From Nonomuraea indica (GTDB taxonomy: Bacteria; Actinomycetota; Actinomycetes; Streptosporangiales; Streptosporangiaceae), in assembly GCF_002850745.1 (NCBI RefSeq), contig NZ_KZ559474.1, positions 1-64,000 on the forward strand: DNA of 64,000 bases. Direction: 5' to 3'. The translations under genes were made by a program, and so were the position numbers. Below are positions 49,440-57,487 of this stretch, in pieces (the stretch's first letter is position 1; each line of letters opens with the position of its first letter). The notes beneath the pieces were generated by a model that did no database searches, was not told where the DNA came from, and worked only from the letters and a program-made list of their open reading frames with translations.

Positions 49440-52283
49440 ATGAGTGATCAGCGGAGTGGTACGGCCTGGGACGCGGTGCGCGCGGCGATCGACGCCGAGG
49501 ACGCGGCCGCGGTGGCGGCCCTGGTCGCCGGGTTCGGCGACAGCGAACGCCGTGAGGTGGCCCGCGAGCTGCCCGGCCACATCGCCGAGGTGCGCCGGAC
49601 CGGCGAGGCCAGGGACGTCGAGCGGCGCGAGGCGATGCAGCGCGCCTGGGACGCCCGGGTGGCCGAATACCGGCGCAGGACCGGCGACGGGCACTCGCCC
49701 ACCGACTACTACTGGGACCTGTGGGTCCACCACGAGACCTACGTGGGCAGCCGGTGGATCGAGCCCATGCGCGTCGCCGGGGCGGGCACGCTCGGCGGCG
49801 CGGCGGCGGTGGTGTCCTGGCTGCACCGGCGCGACTTCCAGCGCTGGACCGAGCCGGCCGACCTGGACGACGTGCCGCTGATCCTCCAGGTGATCGCCGC
49901 CCGGCCCGCCGCGTGGCAGGCCGACCTCGCCGTCCGCCTGGCGCTGCGGCTCCGCGCCCCGCGCCGGGGCGCCGGCCGTGCCGACCGCTCGCTCCGGCTG
50001 GCGCTGGAGGCGCTGCGCCGGACCGGGACCGAGCCGCCCCCGCACGACCCGCTGACGGTCGCCTGGGTGACCTCCTGGGACGCGCCGCCGCCCGCGGACC
50101 CGGCCATGGACCAGCCCCCCGGCCAGTCCGAGGACCAGCCCGCAGACCAGTCCGCGAGCCGGACCGCGTCCCCGATCGCGGGCCAGAGTCCGCCGCCCGC
50201 CGATCCGGCCGCGGACCCGCTGTTCGAGGCGATGCTGCCGCGCCTGTTCGACGCCGAAGGGGTGGGCAGGCTGCTGCGCGACGACCGCTCGCGGCCCGCC
50301 TGGCTGGCCCGCCTCACCCGCGACGGGCAGGTGAGCCGCCGGAGCCTGCTCGACGGCTGCGTCAGCCGCTTCCTGCGCGGCGGGACGGCCGCCGACCTGC
50401 GGTTCTTCGTCCGCCTCCACGACGAGCTCGACCCGGCGCCGGAGGAGGTGGCTCTCCGGCGCCGCGACTACCTGCGGCTGCTGCCCGCCGCCCCGCCCAA
50501 CGTCGCCGAGCTCGCGCTCAAGCGGTTACGCGGGCTCGGCCCGCTCGACCCGGACGAGGCCGCCGAGGCCGTGGAGGGGCTCGTGTTCCGCGCCGAGGGC
50601 AAGCTGGCGCGCGCCGGGCTGATCTGGCTCGACCGGCTGGCCCGCGACCACCGGGGTGACCTCGACGGCTACGCCGGCGCGATGGGCGCGGCACTGGTCA
50701 GCGAGTCAGCTGAGGTCCGCGCCCGCGCGGCCCGGCTGGCCGTCAAGCACGCCGCGCGCTTCACCCCCGTGGGCGCCGAGCAGATCCGCGACGCGCTGCC
50801 GCTGATGCCGCCCGGCGAGGGTGTCGCCCTGGCGGAGGTCTTCGGCGGGGAGGCGGCGCCCGCCGAGCCGGAGCCCGAGGGCCCGTCCTGGACGCCCGTG
50901 CCCTTGCCGTCCGCGCCCGAGCCCGCCCGCGTGACGCCGCCGGTCCTCGGCCCCGCCGGGCTGCCGACCCACCGGCTGTCCGAACACCGGTGGCTGGTCG
51001 CCGAACGCTGGCTGGACGTGTTCGTCCGGCTGGCGGCGACGGACCGGGCCGCGCTCACCGAGGCGCTCGCCCCCGTCGCCGCGGTCTTCCCGGAGGAGCG
51101 CTACCTGTGGAGCCCGTGGTGGCACCAGAAGGAGTGGGCGGCGGCGATGGCCAAGGAACTGGCCGAGCCGGGCGCCGAGGCGAAGGCCGTCGCCGGGCAC
51201 CCGGAGATCCCGCCGACGGCTCAGGAGAGGGTGCCCGACAGCGCCGCGCCGGGGCGGCTGGTCCCGCTGCGCCGTTTCGCGGAGGTGTACCAGGCGCTGG
51301 TGGACGGGACGCTGCCGCCCTACCTGCTGGCCACGCCCACCCACGCCAACGGCCGCCTGGACGCGGCCGAGCTGGTGGACCGGCTGGAGGGTTACGAGCG
51401 GGCGGGCGTCGAGGCGCTGCCCGTGGACCTGGAGCAGGCGCTGCTCCGGCTGCCGCGCGCGGTGCCGCCCGCCGTCGCCGAGCGCGCCGCCGCGCTGACC
51501 GGCACGGCCGGCCGGGCCGTCGCCCGGTGGATGACCGATCCGCCCGCCGAGCCGCGTGTCACGCTGCGTCTGGAGGAGAGGGGCAGCGACGTCTTCGTCG
51601 TCCCGGAGATCGTCGCCGGACCGATCAGGTCGGCGGTGCTGGACGAGGCGTTCGCCCACCGCCGCGGCGACGATGGGGCGGATGCGCTCAAGGCGCTCCT
51701 CTCGATCGTCCCCGGCCACCGCGAGCTCGTCGCCGCGCACGCCGTCCACCAGGTGCTCGCGGGCCACGGCTACGGCAAGCCCACCGCCGCCCTCCTGGCC
51801 GATCTGGCCGCCGCCGAAGGTCCCGGCGGTCCCGGCACGGCGCTGTTGGCCGCCCACTGCCTGTGCGTGGAGCCGGAGGAGACGCTGCGTCCGCTGCTGT
51901 GGCTGGCCGCGTCGGGCGGGCTGCCCGGAGCGGAGGTGGGTGCCCAGCTCGCCCTGTTGTTCCGCCACGACGAGGCGCGCAACTCCCGCGAGTACCGGAC
52001 GTACTCCGTCGCGGAGGTGCTCGCGGTGCTGGAGCAGGCCGCCTGGTGCGGCGCCCACCGCGAGGTCTGGCAGATCATGTCCGGCCTGCTCGCCGGCTAC
52101 CTGCCGGGGCCGGGGGAGAAGGCCACCGTCCTGCACACCCGGATGACGACGTTCGCCGTCCAGGTGGCCGCCTGGGCGGACGCGCGCGGCGAGCTGCCCC
52201 TGATCGCCGAGCTGGCCGCCCGGCGCCGTGAGAGCGGCCTGGTCCGCCAGGCTCGCCGCCTGCACGCCCGCCTCACCGGCTGA
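49440..52283 (+). CDS. Large DUF6493-type protein with HEAT-like helices
   Basis: This 947-aa cytoplasmic protein resembles the DUF6493 family, which I associate with actinomycetes (family assignment from recall). It is mostly helical Ala/Leu/Arg-rich repeats of about 40 residues, as in HEAT-like scaffolds. A low-complexity Gln/Ser/Asp/Pro insert at about residues 218-262 contains tandem 'QPxxQSxDQ'-like units. A second Pro/Glu-rich linker is at about 475-500. No catalytic motif is evident. ATG at 49440 is the first start. It ends at a strong bidirectional hairpin. Confidence 0.65.
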   Translation: MSDQRSGTAWDAVRAAIDAEDAAAVAALVAGFGDSERREVARELPGHIAEVRRTGEARDVERREAMQRAWDARVAEYRRRTGDGHSPTDYYWDLWVHHETYVGSRWIEPMRVAGAGTLGGAAAVVSWLHRRDFQRWTEPADLDDVPLILQVIAARPAAWQADLAVRLALRLRAPRRGAGRADRSLRLALEALRRTGTEPPPHDPLTVAWVTSWDAPPPADPAMDQPPGQSEDQPADQSASRTASPIAGQSPPPADPAADPLFEAMLPRLFDAEGVGRLLRDDRSRPAWLARLTRDGQVSRRSLLDGCVSRFLRGGTAADLRFFVRLHDELDPAPEEVALRRRDYLRLLPAAPPNVAELALKRLRGLGPLDPDEAAEAVEGLVFRAEGKLARAGLIWLDRLARDHRGDLDGYAGAMGAALVSESAEVRARAARLAVKHAARFTPVGAEQIRDALPLMPPGEGVALAEVFGGEAAPAEPEPEGPSWTPVPLPSAPEPARVTPPVLGPAGLPTHRLSEHRWLVAERWLDVFVRLAATDRAALTEALAPVAAVFPEERYLWSPWWHQKEWAAAMAKELAEPGAEAKAVAGHPEIPPTAQERVPDSAAPGRLVPLRRFAEVYQALVDGTLPPYLLATPTHANGRLDAAELVDRLEGYERAGVEALPVDLEQALLRLPRAVPPAVAERAAALTGTAGRAVARWMTDPPAEPRVTLRLEERGSDVFVVPEIVAGPIRSAVLDEAFAHRRGDDGADALKALLSIVPGHRELVAAHAVHQVLAGHGYGKPTAALLADLAAAEGPGGPGTALLAAHCLCVEPEETLRPLLWLAASGGLPGAEVGAQLALLFRHDEARNSREYRTYSVAEVLAVLEQAAWCGAHREVWQIMSGLLAGYLPGPGEKATVLHTRMTTFAVQVAAWADARGELPLIAELAARRRESGLVRQARRLHARLTG

Positions 52284-52332
52284 CGGCCCGCCACCGGCCG
52301 AGCCCGCTCCCGGGCCGGGCCCGCTCTCCGGG

Positions 52333-52374
52333 TGACCCGGTCACCGCGTTCTGCGCCACGTGGTGACCGGGTCA
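52333..52374. terminator. Bidirectional terminator between convergent genes
   Basis: TGACCCGGTCACC (52333-52345) is perfectly inverted at 52362-52374 around a 16-nt loop. It lies between the convergent DUF6493-type and MBL-fold genes, 49 bp past one stop and 31 bp past the other. There is no U-tract. Confidence 0.7.
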
Positions 52375-52405
52375 GCCGGAGATACGTCCCCGGACGCCAC
52401 CCGGT

Positions 52406-53191
52406 TCAGCAACGACCCAGCTCCCAGGGGTCGTGCGCGGAGAAGACCGACACACCGTGGGTGTGGGCCAGCGTCCGCAGCCTCGCCTGGTTGGCGATCC
52501 GCAGCTCGCCGTCCACCTGCGAGTCCACCTGCACGATGTCCATCAGCGGGTGCGAGACCGGGTCGTGGTCGAGCTCGCCGTGGTAGAAGTACGCGTCGCC
52601 GGCGTGCAGCAGCCAGCGGTCGCCCTCCTTGACGGCCACTCCGGCATGGCCCGCGGTGTGCCCGCCGAGCGGCACCAGCAGCAGGTCCGGCAGGCCGCGC
52701 AGCGGCCGAACGCCCTCCATGCCGAACCAGGTCTCCCCGGGGCCCTCGCCGTAGGTGACCCAGTGCGGGCCGTGTGCCCAGTGGCCCGGCCGGTAGCGGC
52801 GGCTCGGCGCCTCGGCCAGGGCCGCCTCCAGCTCGGCCGCCATGACGTGCACCCGCGCGCCGGGGAAGTCGGGCAGTCCGCCGCTGTGGTCGACGTCCAG
52901 GTGGGTGAGCACGATGTGGCGGACGTCCGCGGGGTCGTGGCCGAGCGCGGCGAGCTGCCGCACGGCCGTCTCCGCCGGCCGCAGCGCCGGGTCCACCAGC
53001 TCGACCCATTCGGGGTCGAGCAGCTCGGCCGGCCGAGTCACGTCGTCGAGGCCGAGACCGGTCTCCACCAGGACGAGGCCGGAGGCGGGCGTCTCGATGA
53101 GCAGGGCATGGCAGACCGCCCGTGCGGCGGGCAGGCCGGTGAGGGAGTCGATCTCGCGCATCGACCCGACGTTGAGGTGCTGGATCTTCAT
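52406..53191 (-). CDS. Metallo-beta-lactamase-fold hydrolase (lactonase-like)
   Basis: This 261-aa MBL-fold enzyme has the metal motif 'IVLTHLDVDHSGGLPDFPG' (HxDxDH) near residue 97, the second His in 'LGGHTAGHAGV', the bridging Asp in 'LLHAGDAYFYHGELD', and a C-terminal His in 'FSAHDPWELG'. The layout is that of N-acyl-homoserine lactonase-like hydrolases (AiiA type), so quorum quenching or lactone detoxification is possible. It is divergent from a MerR gene with a dyad between; the start ATG at 53191 coincides with the predicted transcription start. Confidence 0.82.
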   Translation of the reverse strand: MKIQHLNVGSMREIDSLTGLPAARAVCHALLIETPASGLVLVETGLGLDDVTRPAELLDPEWVELVDPALRPAETAVRQLAALGHDPADVRHIVLTHLDVDHSGGLPDFPGARVHVMAAELEAALAEAPSRRYRPGHWAHGPHWVTYGEGPGETWFGMEGVRPLRGLPDLLLVPLGGHTAGHAGVAVKEGDRWLLHAGDAYFYHGELDHDPVSHPLMDIVQVDSQVDGELRIANQARLRTLAHTHGVSVFSAHDPWELGRC

Positions 53192-53197
53192 GCGCCT

Positions 53198-53228
53198 AGA
53201 CTGCGACTTGAAGCGCGGTTCAAGTCAA
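53198..53228 (-). promoter_or_regulatory. MerR operator and 19-bp-spacer promoter for the MBL gene
   Basis: GACTTGAA (53205-53212) is perfectly inverted as TTCAAGTC (53219-53226) around 6 bp. On the minus strand TTGACT (53223-53228) and CAGTCT (53198-53203) are 19 bp apart with the dyad in the spacer, the MerR arrangement. The transcript would start at about 53191, the ATG of the hydrolase gene, and be leaderless. Confidence 0.6.
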
Positions 53229-53238
53229 GGAGGCGTTC

Positions 53239-53640
53239 GTGGACGACACGCTGCTCGACATCGGCGAGGTGGCGCGCGCATCCGGCCTGGCGCCCTCGGC
53301 GTTGCGGTTCTACGAGCGCAAGGGCCTCATCGCGCCGGTCGGCCGCAACGGCCTGCGCCGCGCCTACCTGCCCGGGACGCTCGACCGGCTGGCCCTGATC
53401 ACCTGCGCGCGCGACGCGGGTTTCACGCTGGCCGAGATCGGCCGGTTCCTGGACGCCGGGCCGGATGACGCGGAGCTGCGCGCCCGGATGGCGGTCAAGG
53501 AGCGGGAGGTGGACGAGCTGGTGTCACGGCTCACCCGGCTGCGCGACAGCCTCCGGCACGTCCTGGTGTGCGACCACGACCCGCTCGTCGAGTGCCCCGA
53601 GTTCAAGCAGGCCGTGCGGCGGGTCAGCGTGCCGGAGTGA
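53239..53640 (+). CDS. MerR family transcriptional regulator
   Basis: This 133-aa MerR protein has winged helix 'IGEVARASGLAPSALRFYER' then 'KGLIAP', 'RRAYLPGTLDRLALITCARD', and a coiled-coil dimerisation helix. It ends in a short Cys-containing tail 'HVLVCDHDPLVECPEFKQA' that could sense metal or redox state, as in SoxR-like members. GTG at 53239 follows AAGGAGG (53227-53233). It is inferred to activate the divergent MBL-fold hydrolase gene. Confidence 0.85.
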   Translation: MDDTLLDIGEVARASGLAPSALRFYERKGLIAPVGRNGLRRAYLPGTLDRLALITCARDAGFTLAEIGRFLDAGPDDAELRARMAVKEREVDELVSRLTRLRDSLRHVLVCDHDPLVECPEFKQAVRRVSVPE

Positions 53641-53643
53641 CGC

Positions 53644-54825
53644 TCAGGCGGAGTTGACGTACTGCCGGGGACGCAGCGCGTGGGCGCGCAGCGCGGTCAG
53701 GGCCGCCAGGTGGCCGGTCGTGGACATCCGTACGGCGAGCTCGTCGCCGAACGCGAGCCCCAGCGCGGTGAGCTGCCCCACCAGGTGGTCCACCGGCTCG
53801 GCGACGTCGTCGAGGCCGGTGGCCGGATGCCAGCCCTCTCCGCCGACCACCTCGGCCACGCGTCGCCGCAGCTCCACGGGCGACATGAGGGTGCCGTCGG
53901 CGAGGAGCAGCAGCGCCGCCTCGCGGGCCGACACCTCGAACTCGTGCTCCCCCGGAGCAAGCAGCAGCCCGGTCACCGCCTCCCACATCGCCACCGGCGA
54001 CAGCAGCAGCCGCCTGCCCTCGGAGGTGATCGTCAGCCGGGCTCCGTCGCGGCGCAGCGCGCCGAGCTCCCGCTCGGCCAGCTCGCGCAGTCGCAGCGCC
54101 TCCGGGGACGGCGCTAAGCGCAGCGGCAGGCTCTCGGAGGCCGCCAGGGACAGCAGCCGGTGCAGGGCGGGCACCTGCTGGGGCGGCACCGGCGCGTGCA
54201 GCCGCACCTCGTACGGCTGCGCCAGCTCCCGCCGGGCCGGGCCGCGGCCGAGCACCCAGCGGTTGAGCCGCTCGCCGTGGACCCGGTGCAGCCAGTTGTC
54301 GCCGCCGAGCTCGGCCCGCGGCTCGGTGAGCCAGCGCCGCGTCAGCGCGACCCGGTCGGAGTCGTCGCCGGCCAGGATCGCCAGCTCCAGCGCCGCCGAG
54401 CAGGCCACGTGCGCGCCCAGCTCCTCGGGCCCCATGATGGTGCTCCACTGCAGCTCGGGCACGTCGGGCGGCAGCACGCCGGTGGCCTCCAGTGCTGCCT
54501 GGTAGGCGAGGGTGCCGGCGTCCTCGCCCTCGGTCGCGTACGTGCGCAGGATCCGCAGCGTCGTCGCCGAGACGCACAACTCGGCGTAGCGCTCCAGCCC
54601 GCCGAGCCGGAGCAGCCGGCCGAGCGAACCGGCGAGCCGTTCGTGGTCGCCGCCGACCTTCAGCGGCAGGGTGTACCAGAGGAACTCGCAGACGTCGAGC
54701 TGGGTGACCGTCTCCAGCGGGTCGCCGCCGGTCAGCCATTCGACGGCGGTCCTGGCCTCCTCGGCGAACTCAGGCTCAGAGCGTTCCAGTTCGGCGAGGA
54801 GCGCGGCGACGTCCGGTGCACTCAT
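53644..54825 (-). CDS. Hypothetical protein (393 aa)
   Basis: I do not recognise a family. The product is a soluble, helical Leu/Glu/Arg-rich protein; the segment 'RLTITSEGRRLLLSPVAMWE' at about residues 265-285 and the acidic helical N-terminus suggest a regulatory or scaffold role at most. ATG at 54825 begins the protein-like part; the frame is open upstream but not coding-like. It converges on the MerR gene with 3 bp between stops. Confidence 0.6.
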   Translation of the reverse strand: MSAPDVAALLAELERSEPEFAEEARTAVEWLTGGDPLETVTQLDVCEFLWYTLPLKVGGDHERLAGSLGRLLRLGGLERYAELCVSATTLRILRTYATEGEDAGTLAYQAALEATGVLPPDVPELQWSTIMGPEELGAHVACSAALELAILAGDDSDRVALTRRWLTEPRAELGGDNWLHRVHGERLNRWVLGRGPARRELAQPYEVRLHAPVPPQQVPALHRLLSLAASESLPLRLAPSPEALRLRELAERELGALRRDGARLTITSEGRRLLLSPVAMWEAVTGLLLAPGEHEFEVSAREAALLLLADGTLMSPVELRRRVAEVVGGEGWHPATGLDDVAEPVDHLVGQLTALGLAFGDELAVRMSTTGHLAALTALRAHALRPRQYVNSA

Positions 54826-54940
54826 GCCTCGAAGTTTGCCGTATCGGGCCCGGGCCTGACGATGCCCGAAACCGGCGCGTAGTGGGTCTTGCACAGTGAT
54901 TGCCCTAGGAAAGCATGTGTTCAGCGGGATGTGGTCAGGA

Positions 54941-56560
54941 TCAAATCCACTGTTTGTCGAACAGCATCCTGGCCTTCCACTCGGTGTAGGGGAGCAGCTC
55001 ACCGGACAGGACCGGGTGCAGCCACCAGAAGTTGATCAGGGCCAGCAGCGCGAACGCTCCGACGACCGCCGCTCCGAGCGTACGCCGCATGCCCGCCGCC
55101 CCTCCGGCCGGGCCGATGAGCAGCCCCGCGCACAGCGTGAGCGCCAGCACCATGAACGGCACCATGGGGATCGCGTAGAACAGGAACATCGTCCGGTTGG
55201 AGGCGATGGCGAAGTAGAACCACGGCAGCCACGCCATCGCGTACGCCAGCAGCACCGCCCCGGCCCGCCAGTCGCGCGTGGCGACGTACCAGGCGATCAG
55301 GCCGGCCAGCGCGAGCAGCGCCCCGAACCAGATCACCGGCGTGCCGACGCCCAGCACCGCCTCCGAGCAGTCCTTGACCCCGCACGCGTCCTGCCTGCCC
55401 TGGTAGTAGAACGCCACGGGACGCAGCAGCAGCGGCCACTGCCACGGTTCGGACATGTAGGGGTGGGAGGTCTCCAGCCCGCTGTGGAAGGTGAAGACCT
55501 GCCACTGGTACTTCACCCACGACCGCACCGAGTCGAGGACGAAGTAGAACGGCCCCGCCGAGGTGGCCTGGGCCCAGTTGCGGCCGTAGCCGGTGGCGGA
55601 GGCGAACCAGCCGGTCCAGGTCGCCATGTAGGCGACGAACGGCGCGGCGGCGAACGCCAGCAGGCCGTTCGGCAGGTCCTTGGCGAAGGTCCCCGCGTAC
55701 GGGTGCCGCACGCCGACCGCCCGCCGCGCGCCGAGATCCCACAGCAGCGACATGGCGGCGAACGCGACCGCGAACGCCAGCCCCGACCACTTGACCCCCA
55801 TCGCCGCGCCGAGGCAGACGCCCGCGGCGATGCGCCAGGGCCGCAGCCCGAGGCTGGGCCCCTGGGGCGAGACGGGAGAGCTCTCGTACCACTCGACCAG
55901 CCGCTGCCGCGCCCTGTCGCGGTCGACCACCAGGCAGGCGAACGCGGCCAGCGCCCAGAACATGAGGAAGATGTCGAGCAGCGCCGTGCGCGACAGCACG
56001 AAGTGCAGGCCGTCGAGGGCGAGCAGCAGCCCGGCGAAGCAGCCGAGCAGCGTGGAGCGGGTCATCCGGCGGGCGACCCTGGCCAGGACGAGGATCGACA
56101 GCGTGCCGACGACCGCGGCGGCGAAGCGCCAGCCGAACGGGGTCATGCCGAACAGCCACTCGCCCGCGCCGATCATCCACTTGCCGAGCGGGGGGTGGAC
56201 CACGTAGGAGGCGCACTTGTCGAGCGTCTGGTCGGTGCACTTCACCCAGATGTCGGTGTTGCCGGCCAGCAGCGCCTTGTCGGCGTCCTTGATCGTGACC
56301 CGCTCCACCAGCCACGTGATCAGGGAGAAGGCGTCCTTGGCGTAGTAGGTCTCGTCGAAGACGACCGCGCGGGGGTGTCCGAGGTTGACGAACCGCAGCA
56401 CCCCGCCGAAGACCATCACCAGCAGCGGCCCGAGCCAGCCCCACAGCTCGCTCCCGCGCATCGGCGGAACCAGCCGGTCGCGCACCGAACGTGCACGGGG
56501 ACTGCTCTCGTCGGCCTTCGGATCCTCGAAGGCCTGGTACGCGAAGTCGGTCACCGCCAT
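54941..56560 (-). CDS. pmt: Protein O-mannosyltransferase (GT39), copy 1
   Basis: This 539-aa polytopic membrane enzyme moves mannose from polyprenyl-phosphate-mannose to Ser/Thr of exported proteins. It has the catalytic acidic motif in the first extracytoplasmic loop ('VVFDETYYAKDAFSLI'), 'VHPPLGKWMIGAGEWLFGM', about eleven helices and a C-terminal 'ALINFWWLHPVLSG'. Placement divergent from rsmI matches Mycobacterium tuberculosis Rv1002c-Rv1003. A paralogue on the other side of rsmI shares a perfectly identical 130-bp block (56055-56184). Confidence 0.9.
   Translation of the reverse strand: MAVTDFAYQAFEDPKADESSPRARSVRDRLVPPMRGSELWGWLGPLLVMVFGGVLRFVNLGHPRAVVFDETYYAKDAFSLITWLVERVTIKDADKALLAGNTDIWVKCTDQTLDKCASYVVHPPLGKWMIGAGEWLFGMTPFGWRFAAAVVGTLSILVLARVARRMTRSTLLGCFAGLLLALDGLHFVLSRTALLDIFLMFWALAAFACLVVDRDRARQRLVEWYESSPVSPQGPSLGLRPWRIAAGVCLGAAMGVKWSGLAFAVAFAAMSLLWDLGARRAVGVRHPYAGTFAKDLPNGLLAFAAAPFVAYMATWTGWFASATGYGRNWAQATSAGPFYFVLDSVRSWVKYQWQVFTFHSGLETSHPYMSEPWQWPLLLRPVAFYYQGRQDACGVKDCSEAVLGVGTPVIWFGALLALAGLIAWYVATRDWRAGAVLLAYAMAWLPWFYFAIASNRTMFLFYAIPMVPFMVLALTLCAGLLIGPAGGAAGMRRTLGAAVVGAFALLALINFWWLHPVLSGELLPYTEWKARMLFDKQWI
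56055..56184 (-). repeat. 130-bp inverted identical block, copy in pmt 1
   Basis: The reverse complement of this segment is identical, base for base, to 57825-57954 in the second GT39 gene, including all third codon positions. Similarity continues with few differences for about another 140 bp on the side toward the 3' end of both genes. Confidence 0.9.
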
Positions 56561-56637
56561 TCGGCCATCGTACGGGCCGGAAGCCGAACGTTACGCGGAA
56601 ACACTGCCCAATCGGGATGCCCTGCCACAATGGTCGG

Positions 56638-57486
56638 GTGAGAGCAGACGGCAGGTTGGTGCTGGCAGGAGCCCCCATAGGCCAGGCGGGCGACGTGTCC
56701 CCGCGGCTGCGCGAGGCGCTGCGCAGCGCCGACGTGGTGGCGGCCGAGGACACCAGGCGGCTGCGCCGGCTGGCCACCGAGCTGGGTGTCGAGATCGGCG
56801 GCCGGATCGTCAGCTACTACGACGCCAACGAGGCCGGCCGGGCCCGGGAGCTGGTCGAGACCCTCAAGGAGGGCCGCACGGTCGTCGTCATCACCGACGC
56901 CGGGATGCCGGGGGTGTCCGACCCCGGCTACCGCCTGACCCGGCTCGCCGTCGAGGAGGGCGTCACGGTCACGGCGCTGCCCGGCCCGAGCGCCGTCACC
57001 ACCGCGCTGGCCGTCTCCGGCCTGCCCAGCGACCGCTTCTGCTTCGAGGGCTTCCCGCCGCGCAAGACCGGCGAGCGGGCCCGCCGCCTGGCGGCGCTGG
57101 CGGGCGAGGAGCGCACGATGGTGTTCTTCGAGGCGCCCCACCGGCTGGCCGACTCGCTGGCGGCGATGGCCGAGGCGTTCGGCGCGGACCGCCCGGCCGC
57201 CGTCTGCCGCGAGCTGACCAAGACCTACGAGGAGGTGCGCCGGGGCGGGCTCGGCGAGCTGGCCGCGTGGGCGGAGGCCGGGGTCAAGGGCGAGATCACC
57301 GTCGTGGTCGCCGGTCACGTCGCGGCCGACGTCCCGCCCGACCTGGACGGGCTGGTGGCCGAGGTGGAGCGGCGGGTGGCGGCCGGCGAGCTGCGCAAGA
57401 CGGCCGTGGCCGACGTCGCCAAGGCCGCGGGGATGCAGCGGCGGGAGCTCTACGAGGCGGTTCACAGAGGATCTTCGACCCCGTAG
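56638..57486 (+). CDS. rsmI: 16S rRNA (cytidine1402-2'-O)-methyltransferase
   Basis: RsmI (282 aa) methylates the 2'-O-ribose of C1402 in 16S rRNA using SAM. The tetrapyrrole-methylase fold is shown by 'AGAPIGQAGDVSPRLREAL', 'VVAAEDTRRLRRLATELG', 'ITDAGMPGVSDPGYRLTRLA' and 'TALPGPSAVTTALAVSGL'. GTG at 56638 starts the family N-terminus; the longer frame is antisense to pmt. It is divergent from pmt copy 1 and ends 1 bp before the frame of the second GT39 gene. Confidence 0.93.
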   Translation: MRADGRLVLAGAPIGQAGDVSPRLREALRSADVVAAEDTRRLRRLATELGVEIGGRIVSYYDANEAGRARELVETLKEGRTVVVITDAGMPGVSDPGYRLTRLAVEEGVTVTALPGPSAVTTALAVSGLPSDRFCFEGFPPRKTGERARRLAALAGEERTMVFFEAPHRLADSLAAMAEAFGADRPAAVCRELTKTYEEVRRGGLGELAAWAEAGVKGEITVVVAGHVAADVPPDLDGLVAEVERRVAAGELRKTAVADVAKAAGMQRRELYEAVHRGSSTP

Positions 57487-57487
57487 G

